Shown one piece after another: positions 50,913-60,119 of a stretch of DNA of 64,000 bases. The notes under the pieces are model-generated. The model was not told the DNA's origin, searched no databases, and worked only from the letters and a program-made list of their open reading frames with translations. Position numbers and translations under genes: made by a program. Origin of the DNA: Streptomyces venezuelae (lineage in GTDB: Bacteria; Actinomycetota; Actinomycetes; Streptomycetales; Streptomycetaceae); the NCBI RefSeq assembly GCF_008642375.1, contig NZ_CP029194.1, forward strand, positions 8,426,501 to 8,490,500, given 5' to 3'. Within the stretch, counting starts at the first letter, position 1, and each line of letters begins with the position of its first letter.

Positions 50913-52697
50913 TCAGAAGTTGCTGATGACGGAGCGCATCACCTTGTCGATGACGGCCGGGTCGCGGGCGTCGTACGCATCCGCTTTGGAGGCCTTGGCG
51001 ATCTTCTGCAGGACGGTGAAGTCGGCCTGCTCGCTGAAGGCGACGGTGAAGACGCGGACGGAGCGCTCCAGGTTCTTCGCGTCGATGTCGCGCAGCAGGC
51101 TGTCGAGGTCGTTGTCGGCCGGGTACTCGTTCCTGCCGTCCGTGAGCAGGACGACGGCGTTGATCCGGTCGGTGTCGAGCTCGGCGAGCACGGCGCGCTG
51201 CGCGGCGCGGACGGTCGAGTAGAGCGCCGTGCCGCCCTCCGCGTGCAGTCCGCCGATGGCTCGGACGAGCCCCGCCTTCCCGTCGGCGATGCGGCGCGGT
51301 GGGAGGATCTGGCGGTACGGCTCCGCCTGTCCTCCGGTCTCGGTGGAGAAGGCCCACAGTCCGACCTCGTCGTCGGGGTGGTAAAGGTCGAGTGCCTTGA
51401 CGGCGGCGGATTTGGCCGCCTCCAGGCGGCTGCGTCCCTCTCCGGCGGGCTGGTTCATGGAGCCGGACACATCCATGATCATGACGACGCGGGCCTTCTT
51501 GCGCAGGTCGTCCCAGCTGTCGAGGATCCGCCCCAGGACGGCGGGGGCCGGCGGGTCGATCGGCGTGAGCTTCTCCGCGGGCCGCAGTCCGACCGACGCG
51601 GCCAGCTCCGCGCCCGCCGTGCCTTGGTGGTCGCGGAACCCGAGCTGCTGAAAGCGCCTCTGCTGAGACTTCTCCAGGAGGAAGTCCTGGAAGTCGGCGG
51701 CCGCGGCCTTCTGCCGGTCAGTGGCGGAGGGCAGCACGATGAACGGGTGGTCCATCATGAGCGTGCCGTCGGCCGGATGCACCGCCACCAGCGGGACAGT
51801 TGGCTTCCTGCCCTTGCCGATGCGTTCCGGATCGCCCGTGGGGCTGCCCTGGTTGTACAGGTGGAGCAGCTGCTCCTGGACGGGCACGGCGCTGGTGTAC
51901 GAGAGTGCCGTGCCGGCGGCGTCGGCCTCGGCGAGGTTGGACATGTAGACCGTCGCGTCGGATGCGTAGTGCAGGACCCCGGACTCGACGCCCGCCACGA
52001 ACTCCCGGGCCTTCGGATCCCGGACGTCGGCCTCCGTCAGATCGCCCGAGCGGCCCGTCGCGGCGTAGAAGGCGGCGACGGTGGAGGCGAGACCCGAGGT
52101 GGAGGTGCGAGGGTTGTCCTTCCCCAGGTGGAAGGCCCCCCACTCGGGATGCCCGAAAGCACCCCAGCCCTTCTTGGTGAGTGAGAGGACGTCCTTCCAG
52201 CCGACCTGCCTGTCCGGCCAGCCGAGCGCCTGCGCCATCGGCCGCGGCATACCGATGACCAGCGGACTGGTGGCCAGCGACACAGGCTCGGCCACCGTCA
52301 CGGACCGGTCGGCGGCAGTGGCCTTGCCGGTGAGGAGCGTCAGCCACAGGGACGAACTCGGCGTCCACACCTGCGGCTCGGGCATACCGTCACGCTTCTC
52401 GTCCCATCCGGCCGCCAGCGCCTCCATCGCCACACCCGAGCTCTGCTCCAGAACCCTCACGTCGGCACACTCGCCCCCGCCGAACTCGCGTCTCGCGTGC
52501 CCGTACTCCTCGGCGAGGTCGGCGAGGAGCTCCGCCTTCTCCGTGGACGAGTTCACGGTGAGCTGAACCGAGCAGTCTCGCTCCTCGCCCCCCGTCGCGG
52601 CCCGGACCCCGAAGAACGTGGCCAGGATCGCCAATAGCCCCACCCCGGCCGTCCACCACAACGCCTTGCCCCGTGATCCGTACGGATGCCTGCTCAC
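50913..52697 (-). CDS. Membrane-anchored solute-binding domain fused to VWA domain
   Basis: The 594-residue protein has an N-terminal membrane anchor (about 11-30). A type II periplasmic-binding domain (about 40-360; VTVAEPVSLATSPLVIGMPRPMAQALGW is typical) precedes a von Willebrand A domain (about 395-590) with an intact metal site, DVSGSMNQ, and LLTDGRNE. It starts at GTG 52697 with AGGGGG upstream. The fusion suggests that ligand binding outside the cell regulates adhesion or assembly. It heads a three-gene minus-strand operon. Confidence 0.88.
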   Translation of the reverse strand: MSRHPYGSRGKALWWTAGVGLLAILATFFGVRAATGGEERDCSVQLTVNSSTEKAELLADLAEEYGHARREFGGGECADVRVLEQSSGVAMEALAAGWDEKRDGMPEPQVWTPSSSLWLTLLTGKATAADRSVTVAEPVSLATSPLVIGMPRPMAQALGWPDRQVGWKDVLSLTKKGWGAFGHPEWGAFHLGKDNPRTSTSGLASTVAAFYAATGRSGDLTEADVRDPKAREFVAGVESGVLHYASDATVYMSNLAEADAAGTALSYTSAVPVQEQLLHLYNQGSPTGDPERIGKGRKPTVPLVAVHPADGTLMMDHPFIVLPSATDRQKAAAADFQDFLLEKSQQRRFQQLGFRDHQGTAGAELAASVGLRPAEKLTPIDPPAPAVLGRILDSWDDLRKKARVVMIMDVSGSMNQPAGEGRSRLEAAKSAAVKALDLYHPDDEVGLWAFSTETGGQAEPYRQILPPRRIADGKAGLVRAIGGLHAEGGTALYSTVRAAQRAVLAELDTDRINAVVLLTDGRNEYPADNDLDSLLRDIDAKNLERSVRVFTVAFSEQADFTVLQKIAKASKADAYDARDPAVIDKVMRSVISNF

Positions 52698-52869
52698 GTC
52701 CGCCCCCTCGTCTCGGCGCACCCCTGCCCCGTCGCAACCATGGCCGTCCAACTTGATGGCACAAAAGGATTGTTGAACGATCCTCACTTGATCGCAACCC
52801 TCAGGCGCTGATCAACAAGCAGTCAGTCAGGGGCAGTTCACGCACACATGCAGCGTTCCGGCTGGTCTT

Positions 52870-53358
52870 TCACGCCGGGCGGGGGTCCCGGTCGGGCAGG
52901 CCCCAGAGCGAGCCGTGCAACCCGACTTCGGTGAAGTAGGCCGCCGCGGCGGCGGGGTCGGGCGAACCGTGGCCGGCGTCCAGGCGCAGGGTGCGCCAGC
53001 TGCTGGGAGGGCGCCGCAGGGCGGCGAGATCCATGGCGTAGCCACACTTGTGGCCCGTCTTGTGCGGCCAGGTGCCGACAGGGCGGTGAGCGCGGAGAGT
53101 TCCGGCGCGCTCTGTGTAGGCGACATGGACACCGAAGGCTGGGGAGTTCGTCCACCGCGCGGCAGTGTCCGACGCCCTGCCGGCGATGTCCGCACCGCTC
53201 TTCCCGCCCCGGAGCACGCGATGAGGGCGGGGCCGGTACGTCAGCGGCGACCACTGCGTCACGGGCTTGATACTGCGACCGCTGCGGTCGCCCGTGAGGA
53301 TGACATCCCGTGGCTCCTCGTACGCCGTTCGATGGAGAGCGGGCTCGTCCGTGATCAC
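52870..53358 (-). CDS. Hypothetical protein, doubtful
   Basis: A 162-codon minus-strand frame has a protein-like C-terminus (AAAYFTEVGLHGSLWGLPDRDP) and an internal stretch (HKTGHKCGYAMDL) but weak codon bias in its first half. It is divergent from the DUF418 gene, starting 36 bp from it. It may be a small gene or a decayed one. No family recognised. Confidence 0.4.
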   Translation of the reverse strand: MITDEPALHRTAYEEPRDVILTGDRSGRSIKPVTQWSPLTYRPRPHRVLRGGKSGADIAGRASDTAARWTNSPAFGVHVAYTERAGTLRAHRPVGTWPHKTGHKCGYAMDLAALRRPPSSWRTLRLDAGHGSPDPAAAAAYFTEVGLHGSLWGLPDRDPRPA

Positions 53359-53394
53359 GTCGAGCTCCGAACCGCGAACCTCGACGATGGGAGC

Positions 53395-54657
53395 ATGACC
53401 GAGTTACCGCTCAATGGCCCCTCGGCGCCGGCGGGTTCGCCTCGCTCGAGGCCCGCTGCTGCTCCCGCGTCGGAAGTCGCCGCCAAGAGCGCGCGCGTCG
53501 CCACCGGGGGCAGACTGACACTGCTCGACGTCCTGCGCGGCGCCGCGATCCTCGGCACGCTCATGACCAATGTCTGGATCTTCACCGGGCCCGGTTCCGA
53601 GTGGGGCGTTCTGCAATCGGGTGGCACCGGCGGAACGGGCTTCGGATCTCTTCCGGCCGCGGCCGAGAGCGCCTTCCGGTTCCTTGCGGACGGAAAGTTC
53701 CTCTCGATGCTGACCATCCTCTTCGGCGCCGGCCTGGCCATCCAGTACGACTCCGCCGCCAGGCGCGGACAACCTTGGCCCGGCCGCTACAGGTGGCGGG
53801 CCCTCTTCCTGTTCGTCGAAGGCGCCCTGCACTTCGTGCTCGTCTTCGCCTGGGACGTGCTGATGGGGTACGCGGTCACCGCCCTGGTCGTGGCGCACGT
53901 CCTGACCCGCTCCGAACGGACGCGAGAACGCGTCATGTGGTGGGCGGCCGGACTGCACCTGGCCCTGATGGGTCTGCTGACCGTGGCACTGGCCGCCGCA
54001 CCCGACGACGGGGAGGACAAGGGAACGGCGGATGCAGTGTCCCAGCAGGTCGTCGACCTCTACGCGGAGGGCAGCTACCTGGAGCAGATCTCCTTCCGAC
54101 TGGAGAACATGATCGCGATGCGCATCGAGCCGATCCTCTCCTTCGGCCTTCTCGTGTTCCTCTTCCTCCTCGGCGTTCGGCTGCTGCGGGCGGGCGCGTT
54201 CGGTGCCGACGACACCGGCCGGCGCATCCGGAGCCGGATGCTCGTCTGGGGCCTGGGACTCGGCATCCCGCTCACCGTGCTGACGGCCATCGGCGGCGAG
54301 TCGTACTTCCTGGTGGGTCGCTACTGCGCGGGGCCGCTGGTCGCCATCGGCTACATCGGTCTGATCGGTGCCGCACTGGATCGCGTGCGCCGCCCCGGAC
54401 CACTCACGATCGGCCTCACCAACGTCGGCCGCACCGCCCTGTCGGGATACGTCCTGCAGAACGTGCTGTGCGTCGTCGCCTCGTACGGCATCGGGTTCGG
54501 TCTCGCCGCGCGGCTTGGGGACACGGCCCACCCGTGGTGGGTGATGGGGCTGTGGGCGGCGGTGTGCCTCGTGCTCATGGCAGCGTCCACCCTCTGGCTG
54601 CGCCGCTTCTCCACCGGCCCTTTGGAGTCCGTACAGAAGTGGGCCCTGCGACGCTGA
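53395..54657 (+). CDS. DUF418-family membrane protein
   Basis: The 420-residue protein has a disordered N-terminus (about 1-35), LTLLDVLRGAAILGTLMTNVW at the first membrane helix, and about ten membrane helices. The C-terminal third (TNVGRTALSGYVLQNVLCV) is the DUF418 signature. These proteins may be acyltransferase-like membrane enzymes, but the function is unproven. I chose the ATG at 53395, since upstream sequence in the same frame lies antisense to another frame and lacks conservation. Confidence 0.88.
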   Translation: MTELPLNGPSAPAGSPRSRPAAAPASEVAAKSARVATGGRLTLLDVLRGAAILGTLMTNVWIFTGPGSEWGVLQSGGTGGTGFGSLPAAAESAFRFLADGKFLSMLTILFGAGLAIQYDSAARRGQPWPGRYRWRALFLFVEGALHFVLVFAWDVLMGYAVTALVVAHVLTRSERTRERVMWWAAGLHLALMGLLTVALAAAPDDGEDKGTADAVSQQVVDLYAEGSYLEQISFRLENMIAMRIEPILSFGLLVFLFLLGVRLLRAGAFGADDTGRRIRSRMLVWGLGLGIPLTVLTAIGGESYFLVGRYCAGPLVAIGYIGLIGAALDRVRRPGPLTIGLTNVGRTALSGYVLQNVLCVVASYGIGFGLAARLGDTAHPWWVMGLWAAVCLVLMAASTLWLRRFSTGPLESVQKWALRR

Positions 54658-55111
54658 GCGCCTGGCCGCAGGCGGGGTGCTCTGATGCACGAGGCGGCCC
54701 GTTCGCCGCTCAGGACAGGGCGCGCGCTCACTGCGGTCTCCCTCATGGGCGGATGGCGCCCGGCCCGTTCTGGACCAGGGGTGCTTCCTTCGGACAGAGC
54801 CTCCCCGACTGCGGAGAGCAGGTCGAAGGCGAGACCAGAGCCTGATCGCCCGCCCGCGGGACAGTGAGCTTCACCCCACCCAGTCCCGGGCGTCCGCGCC
54901 GGTCGAAACGCTGCGAGCGGCCCGGCCGGCCTGTGCAGGGGACCTGGCCCTTGCTCCGGGACGTCTGCGAGAGGGGCGCCGCGCCGAAGCCATGGCCTCG
55001 GTACGTGGGCCATGCCGCGACATTCGATGAGGCGGGGAAGCCTGACAGTCATCCTGGACGGTCTGACCAGATACTGAGATGGCCTCTCTGTGGTGGCCGG
55101 CTCGTGTGAGA
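54658..55111. other. Gap before the cimA leader
   Basis: About 450 bp without a convincing gene. The last 60 bp before 55112 should hold the promoter of the cimA attenuator transcript. No repeat or long hairpin is evident in the rest. Confidence 0.4.
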
Positions 55112-55168
55112 ATGCCCGTCATGCAGCGCCAGCTCATTATTAGCGCCAGCGTGCCGGCACCGGACTGA
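55112..55168 (+). CDS. Putative cimA leader peptide with tandem Ile codons
   Basis: An 18-codon frame (MPVMQRQLIISASVPAPD) lies 200 bp before cimA; translation might also begin at the ATG at 55121. It holds two consecutive ATT codons (55136-55141), which are very rare in this GC-rich genome. A strong terminator follows 40 bp later. The design matches ribosome-mediated attenuation by charged tRNA-Ile. A start ribosome site is weak. Confidence 0.6.
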   Translation: MPVMQRQLIISASVPAPD

Positions 55169-55208
55169 CCTGGGGGCGATCCTCCAAGGCGGCTCACCGC
55201 CCGCACGC

Positions 55209-55246
55209 AGACCTCTCGCATTCCGCGAGGGGTCTTTTTTGTTTTC
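55209..55246 (+). terminator. Attenuator terminator upstream of cimA
   Basis: An 11-bp stem with one G-U pair (55209-55219 with 55225-55235), a 5-nt loop and a T6GT4 tail form the only classic rho-independent terminator in the window. It lies between the leader peptide and the cimA start, so it should control readthrough. A smaller hairpin (GGCGG-CTCA-CCGCC, 55188-55201) precedes it and may compete. Confidence 0.8.
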
Positions 55247-55311
55247 TTCATCAGCAGCCCTGACGCAGTGGCCCTACCGGGCCCGGCAGACCTGGACAGG
55301 AAACGCCCGCC

Positions 55312-57159
55312 ATGACACACGACGTCTTTCACGTCTTCGACACCACGCTGCGCGACGGTGCCCAGCGCGAGGGCATCAACCTCACCGTCGCGGACAAGCT
55401 GACCATCGCCCAGCACCTGGACGACTTCGGCGTGGGCTTCATCGAGGGCGGCTGGCCAGGGGCCAACCCACGTGACACCGAATTCTTCGCCCGCGCGCGG
55501 AAACAGCTCCGCCTGAAGAACGCGCAGCTCGTCGCTTTCGGCGCCACGCGCCGCCCCGGCACCCGGGCCGCCGAGGACCCGCAGGTCAAGGCGCTGCTCG
55601 ACTCCGGCGCCCCGGTGATCTGCCTCGTCGCCAAGTCGCACGACCGGCACGTCGAGCTCGCGCTGCGCACGACGCTGGAGGAGAACCTGGAGATGGTCCG
55701 CGACACCGTCGCCCACCTGACCTCCCAGGGCCGCCGGGTCTTCGTCGACATGGAGCACTTCTTCGACGGCTACAAGGCCAACCCCGACTACGCCAAGGCC
55801 GTCGTCCGCTCCGCGCACGAGGCCGGCGCCGAAGTCGTCATCCTCTGCGACACGAACGGCGGCATGCTCCCCGCCCAGATCCAGGCCGTCGTCTCCACCG
55901 TCATCGCCGACACCGGCGCCCGCCTGGGCATCCACGCCCAGGACGACACCGGCTGCGCCGTCGCCAACACCCTGGCCGCCGTCGACGCGGGCGCCACCCA
56001 CGTGCAGTGCACCGCCAACGGCTACGGCGAGCGGGTCGGCAACGCCAACCTCTTCCCCGTCGTCGCGGCCCTGGAGCTCAAGTACGGCAAGAAGGTCCTC
56101 CCCGACGGCGCGCTCGCCGAGATGACCCGGATCTCGCACGCCATCGCCGAGGTCGTCAACCTCACGCCCTCCACGCACCAGCCGTACGTCGGCGTCTCCG
56201 CCTTCGCGCACAAGGCCGGTCTCCACGCCTCCGCGATCAAGGTCGACCCCGACCTCTACCAGCACATCGACCCCGAGCTCGTCGGCAACACCATGCGGAT
56301 GCTCGTCTCCGACATGGCCGGCCGCGCCTCGATCGAACTCAAGGGCAAGGAGCTCGGCGTCGACCTCGGCGACGACCGCGCCCTCGTCGCCCGCGTCGTC
56401 GAGCGGGTCAAGGAGCGCGAGCTCCAGGGCTACACGTACGAGGCCGCCGACGCCTCCTTCGAACTGCTGCTGCGTGGCGAGGTCGAGGGCAGCACGGAGA
56501 GCTGTTTCGAGCTGGATTCGTGGCGGGTGATCACGGAGGATGTGCCCGGCGTGCCGCGCCAGGCTGAGGCGACGGTGAAACTCCGCGCCCAGGGCGAGCG
56601 GATCGTCGCGACCGCCGAGGGCAACGGCCCGGTCAACGCCCTCGACCGGGCGATGCGCCAGGCGCTGTGGTCGAAGTACCCGGCAGTGTCTTCGTTCGAG
56701 CTGGTCGACTACAAGGTCCGCATCCTGGAGGGCCGCCACGGCACCGCGTCCACGACCCGCGTCCTGGTCACCACCAGCGACGGCCACGGTGAGTGGTCCA
56801 CGGTCGGCGTCGCGGACAACCTGCTCGCCGCGTCCTGCGAAGCACTTCAGGAGGCCCTCACCTACGGGCTCCTGCGCGCTCGCCGCGGAGCAGATGCACA
56901 CCCTTGCCCCACCTCGCGTACAGGCGAGCTGGACCGGGACGATGCGGCGTGCACGCTCAGCGTGGCGCTCCGCGACAGCCGCGGAGCGCTGGGCCGGATC
57001 GCCGCTACGTTGAGCAGCATGCCCGTGCTGGCCCTGTCCTACGGAGTGGCGGACGCCTCCAGGGCCACCGCCGAGATCCGTCTGCCCCGGGCCCACTTGG
57101 CACGTGCGCGCGGCAGGCTGAACCGCATGGTGGACGTGCTGGATGTCGCCGATTCGTGA
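55312..57159 (+). CDS. cimA: Citramalate synthase with an extra C-terminal ACT-like domain
   Basis: The 615-residue enzyme condenses pyruvate and acetyl-CoA to (R)-citramalate in the threonine-independent isoleucine route. The barrel begins VFDTTLRDGAQREG and has GIHAQDDTGCAVAN, where the second His of the family HxHND metal motif is Gln, a change I believe is normal in actinobacterial CimA. The allosteric C-terminal domain (about 390-530) is present. Residues about 545-615 add an ACT-like segment (CTLSVALRDSRGALGRIAATLSSMPV) that typical enzymes lack. Expression is probably set by the upstream Ile attenuator. Confidence 0.92.
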   Translation: MTHDVFHVFDTTLRDGAQREGINLTVADKLTIAQHLDDFGVGFIEGGWPGANPRDTEFFARARKQLRLKNAQLVAFGATRRPGTRAAEDPQVKALLDSGAPVICLVAKSHDRHVELALRTTLEENLEMVRDTVAHLTSQGRRVFVDMEHFFDGYKANPDYAKAVVRSAHEAGAEVVILCDTNGGMLPAQIQAVVSTVIADTGARLGIHAQDDTGCAVANTLAAVDAGATHVQCTANGYGERVGNANLFPVVAALELKYGKKVLPDGALAEMTRISHAIAEVVNLTPSTHQPYVGVSAFAHKAGLHASAIKVDPDLYQHIDPELVGNTMRMLVSDMAGRASIELKGKELGVDLGDDRALVARVVERVKERELQGYTYEAADASFELLLRGEVEGSTESCFELDSWRVITEDVPGVPRQAEATVKLRAQGERIVATAEGNGPVNALDRAMRQALWSKYPAVSSFELVDYKVRILEGRHGTASTTRVLVTTSDGHGEWSTVGVADNLLAASCEALQEALTYGLLRARRGADAHPCPTSRTGELDRDDAACTLSVALRDSRGALGRIAATLSSMPVLALSYGVADASRATAEIRLPRAHLARARGRLNRMVDVLDVADS

Positions 57160-57267
57160 CAGGGTCCCGGTGAGCGCGCTGCCTTCCGCCCGGTGATCAG
57201 GGGGGATGTCGTCCGGACTCGGGCGGGCAACCGGGGGGGAATGGGCCAGGCTGTGCGGGTGCGGAGC

Positions 57268-57700
57268 CTACTGGCGTCGGAACAGGCCGAGTCCGGTGGC
57301 GCCGGCGGTGGTGCGCGAGCCGACACCGAGCTTGACGTCGGTGCGGGCCGGTGGGGACTCGACGGGGTTCCTTCGGTGAGGTGTGGGCGGGCGCCGATGG
57401 CCTGGTCGGACAGGCCATCGGCGACCAAGGCAAGGACTGCGCGCTCGCGGTGGGTCATGGCTGTACCCGGGGTGCGCAGGCGATTCATCAGCCGGTCCGC
57501 GGCGGCCGGTGCCAGGGTGGTGGGGCCGATGGCGCCGGTGCGACCTGCGGTGGCCAGGTCCCCGGGTGGGTGTCTTTGAGGAGGCAGCCGGCTGCGCCAA
57601 AGCCGGCTACGCCAAAGTCGACGGTGGGCAGCGTGTCGGCGTCGGTGTCACACATCGAGACGATCACCACACGTGATGCCCCGGGCCGTGCGGTGATCGC
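57268..57700 (-). pseudogene. Ruined NarL/LuxR-type response regulator
   Basis: Fragments of one response regulator are spread over three minus-strand frames in the right order: a receiver end (RVVIVSMCDTDADTL ... GAAGCLLKD, from about 57,690), the start of the helix-turn-helix (MTHRERAVLALVADGLSDQAIGA, near 57,450), and its end (VKLGVGSRTTAGATGLGLFRRQ, ending 57268). Several frameshifts separate them, and the N-terminal receiver half is missing. It lies between cimA and the ArsR gene. Confidence 0.75.
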
Positions 57701-57728
57701 GACGGGGGCCAGACGCCGGCAGGCTCGG

Positions 57729-58088
57729 TCATCGCCGGGGCGGACTCGCCTGTACCGCCGTGTCGGTGTCCCGGAGTTCGGCAAGCAACTCGGTCTGTCC
57801 GGCGAGCATTTCGGTGAGGATGCGCCGCGCGGCGCGCAGCAGGTCCGCCACGTCGCCGCCGGCGAGTGCGTAATTGACGGTCGAGCCGTCACGGACGGAC
57901 ACGACGATGCCGGACCGGCGGAGAACGGCGAGCTGCTGGGACAGGTTGGACGGCTCGATGTCGATCTCGTTCAGAAGATCGCGTACGGGTACCGGTCCGT
58001 TCTGGAGCAGTTCGAGTACGCGGATCCGGGCGGGGTGTCCGAGCATGCGGAAGAACTCCGCCTTCGCCTGGTACAGCGGCACCTGCAT
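57729..58088 (-). CDS. ArsR/SmtB-family winged-helix regulator
   Basis: The 119-residue protein is an ArsR-type repressor: FFRMLGHPARIRVLELLQNG, then the recognition helix IEPSNLSQQLAVLRRSGIV and a beta wing (VRDGSTVNYALAG). The usual metal-binding Cys pair in the recognition helix (ELCVCDL-type) is absent, so it probably does not sense arsenic or zinc in the standard way. No target gene is cotranscribed; the ruined response regulator lies downstream. Confidence 0.9.
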   Translation of the reverse strand: MQVPLYQAKAEFFRMLGHPARIRVLELLQNGPVPVRDLLNEIDIEPSNLSQQLAVLRRSGIVVSVRDGSTVNYALAGGDVADLLRAARRILTEMLAGQTELLAELRDTDTAVQASPPRR

Positions 58089-58281
58089 GTGACAACACTC
58101 CCGCCCGGGTACGACGCATCCAAGGGCTACCGGCCAGACCTGCCGGTCTCTCCATGCCCAGCTCCTGTCATTCTCCCGCCTCCCGGCTCCGGCACGCCCC
58201 CCGGCTGATCACTTTCAGATGTGTCGAGTTGAAGAATCTTTCAACTCATGGGCGCACGAAGCCGGTGGCAAGAGGGAAGGA

Positions 58282-58656
58282 CTAGAGCTCCAGTTCCGCC
58301 TCTATGCGCTTCAGCTGGTGCCTGGCCATGGCCAGATTCGCCCGTGCCTTGTCCAGCACGAGGTACAGGAACAGACCGTTGCCCCCACGACCGCCCAGCA
58401 GCCGGATGAGGTGGTACTGGCTCCCGAGGGTGATCAGCACGTCCTCGATTTCGTCCCTGAGGTCCAGCATCTCCATCGCGCGGACCTTCGCGCGGATCAC
58501 GTCGGTGTTCGCCGCCGCGGCCACCGACAGGTCGAGGTCCTTGCCCCCGCCCAGGGTTCCCAGCGCCATGCCGCTCGTGTAGTCGACGAGCGCCACCCCC
58601 AGACTCCCCTCGATCGAGGTCATCGCCTCCTTCAGAGACGTCTCCACAGTCAACAT
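58282..58656 (-). CDS. Roadblock/LC7-domain protein
   Basis: The 124-residue protein has the roadblock fold (SLGVALVDYTSGMALGTLGGG, VLITLGSQYHLIRLLG, FLYLVLDKARANLAMARHQL). In Streptomyces such proteins often partner small GTPases and sensor kinases in conservons. Here it stands alone, with no GTPase or DUF742 gene nearby. It is one of the smaller stand-alone forms. Confidence 0.82.
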   Translation of the reverse strand: MLTVETSLKEAMTSIEGSLGVALVDYTSGMALGTLGGGKDLDLSVAAAANTDVIRAKVRAMEMLDLRDEIEDVLITLGSQYHLIRLLGGRGGNGLFLYLVLDKARANLAMARHQLKRIEAELEL

Positions 58657-58748
58657 CTGTACTCACTCTCTGCGTTCGCGACCGCCCGGCCGACCTCACG
58701 CCACAGCCGGATCTTGAGAGCAGACGCTACCCACTGACGGCGGGGCCG

Positions 58749-58997
58749 TCAGGGACTTCGGAAATCCGGGCCGGAATCCGTCCCCGTGATCCGGCATCCG
58801 ACGTTGCCGTGGGAGCCACGAAGCCCGGCGCCTGCGTCCTGCGGGTCGGCATGGACCGGCAGGTCCAGACGCCCGCACACCATTCCGCCTTCCACGGTGC
58901 GGAAGCCGGCAACCCAGCCCGTGGACGTGACCATCAGAAGAATCCCCGCCGGAACACCGAAGGACGGTCGCTTCCTCTCCTTCCTGCACCTCACCAT
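58749..58997 (-). CDS. Possible small hypothetical protein
   Basis: A minus-strand frame of 82 codons (MVRCRKERKRPSFGVPAG onward) has a basic start and a short hydrophobic stretch (ILLMVTSTGWVAGF). Codon bias is moderate, and no homologue is recognised. The remaining 58,657-59,173 sequence shows nothing else. Confidence 0.25.
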   Translation of the reverse strand: MVRCRKERKRPSFGVPAGILLMVTSTGWVAGFRTVEGGMVCGRLDLPVHADPQDAGAGLRGSHGNVGCRITGTDSGPDFRSP

Positions 58998-59173
58998 GCC
59001 GCCATCCCCCGTCATCAGGTGCAGGGCGTCGAGGTCGTGTGGAGGCTTCCGGGAAGCACGCCGGCAAAGAGACGGAAGGCCCGTGCGCGCAAAGGCCGTT
59101 GATGTTGATGGAGGCAATGAGGCAGCCGGAAACTCAGGTGCCGCAACCGCCTCACATCCCTACCCTCGCCCCC

Positions 59174-59761
59174 ATGCACCATAAATCCGCCCTGCTGAAC
59201 ATCATCGACGTGGAAGCCACCTGCTGGGACGGACAACCGCCCCCCGGGTCCGTCAACGAGATCATCGAGATCGGCCTCACCGTCGTGGACCTGCCGGCCC
59301 GCCGGCGCGTGTCCCGCCACCGCATCCTGGTCCGCCCGGCCCGGTCGACGGTGAGCGACTTCTGCACCGCACTGACCGGCCTGACCCAGGCAGAGGTGGA
59401 CCAGGGTGTCACCTTCGCCGAGGCATGCCGGATTCTCTCCGACGAGTACGAGGCCGGGGTACGCCCTTGGGCCAGCTGGGGCGAGTACGACCGCCGGCAG
59501 TTCGCCCGGCAGTGCCAGGCCGACGGGGTCCCGTACCCCTTCGGGTACCCGACGGACCGCACCCACACCAATGCCAAGGCCGTGTTCGCTGATGCCCACG
59601 GGCTCCGCAAGAGGCCCGGCATGGCCTACGCCCTGCGCATCGCCGACCTGCCCCTCGAAGGCCGCCACCACAGCGGCGAGGACGACGCGTGGAACATCGC
59701 GGCACTCGTCCTCGACCTTGTGACCCGCGAGGCCTGGCCGATGACGGTCCCGCTCTCCTGA
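59174..59761 (+). CDS. DEDDh 3'-5' exonuclease
   Basis: The 195-residue protein has the exonuclease motifs IIDVEATCWD (DxE), a middle Asp (WGEYDRRQF), and the final HHSGEDDAWNIA (H-x4-D). The form, with ENEI-like start (NEIIEIGLTVVD), resembles ERI-1-type RNA or DNA exonucleases. The start at ATG 59174 fits the family; an upstream frame exists but is not conserved. It is unlinked to neighbours. Confidence 0.9.
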   Translation: MHHKSALLNIIDVEATCWDGQPPPGSVNEIIEIGLTVVDLPARRRVSRHRILVRPARSTVSDFCTALTGLTQAEVDQGVTFAEACRILSDEYEAGVRPWASWGEYDRRQFARQCQADGVPYPFGYPTDRTHTNAKAVFADAHGLRKRPGMAYALRIADLPLEGRHHSGEDDAWNIAALVLDLVTREAWPMTVPLS

Positions 59762-60119
59762 GAGTTGCGTCGCAGGAGGCTTTCCTCGGACGGGCGGACT
59801 ACGTACACGTCGAGGGAAACCGGGCAGGGCAGGCCGCCCGTTCGAGGTAGCGGGGCGCTGCGCACGACGCAGAGCGGCGAACATCTCTTCCTTGGTTGCG
59901 CCAGGCGCCAAACTGGAGTCCGGCGCGGTCGGGATGATCGTGTCCCCATCGCGGATGCCAGGCGCGGTCGCGCGCCGCCGGAATCCACTCCACGACCTGG
60001 CGAATACACCGCACCTTAAAGAGTGTTTTGTCCCAGCAGGGCTGTTTGAGAAGTCGACGGTCGGTCGCCGCTCGGGGCTGCTTTGATTCGAGGAATGGCG
60101 CCTCTGGCAAGATGAGGTC
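59762..60119. other. Gap with weak coding traces
   Basis: About 360 bp. A minus-strand patch near 59,850-59,990 reads like protein (GDTIIPTAPDSSLAPGATKEEMFAALRRAQ) but has no usable start or end. It may be a gene fragment. No repeat is evident. Confidence 0.3.

Noticed and set aside
56000..56040. Loss of the second metal-binding His in citramalate synthase as an inactivating change
   Set aside because: The HAQDD form is, to my knowledge, usual in actinobacterial CimA and the rest of the enzyme is intact.
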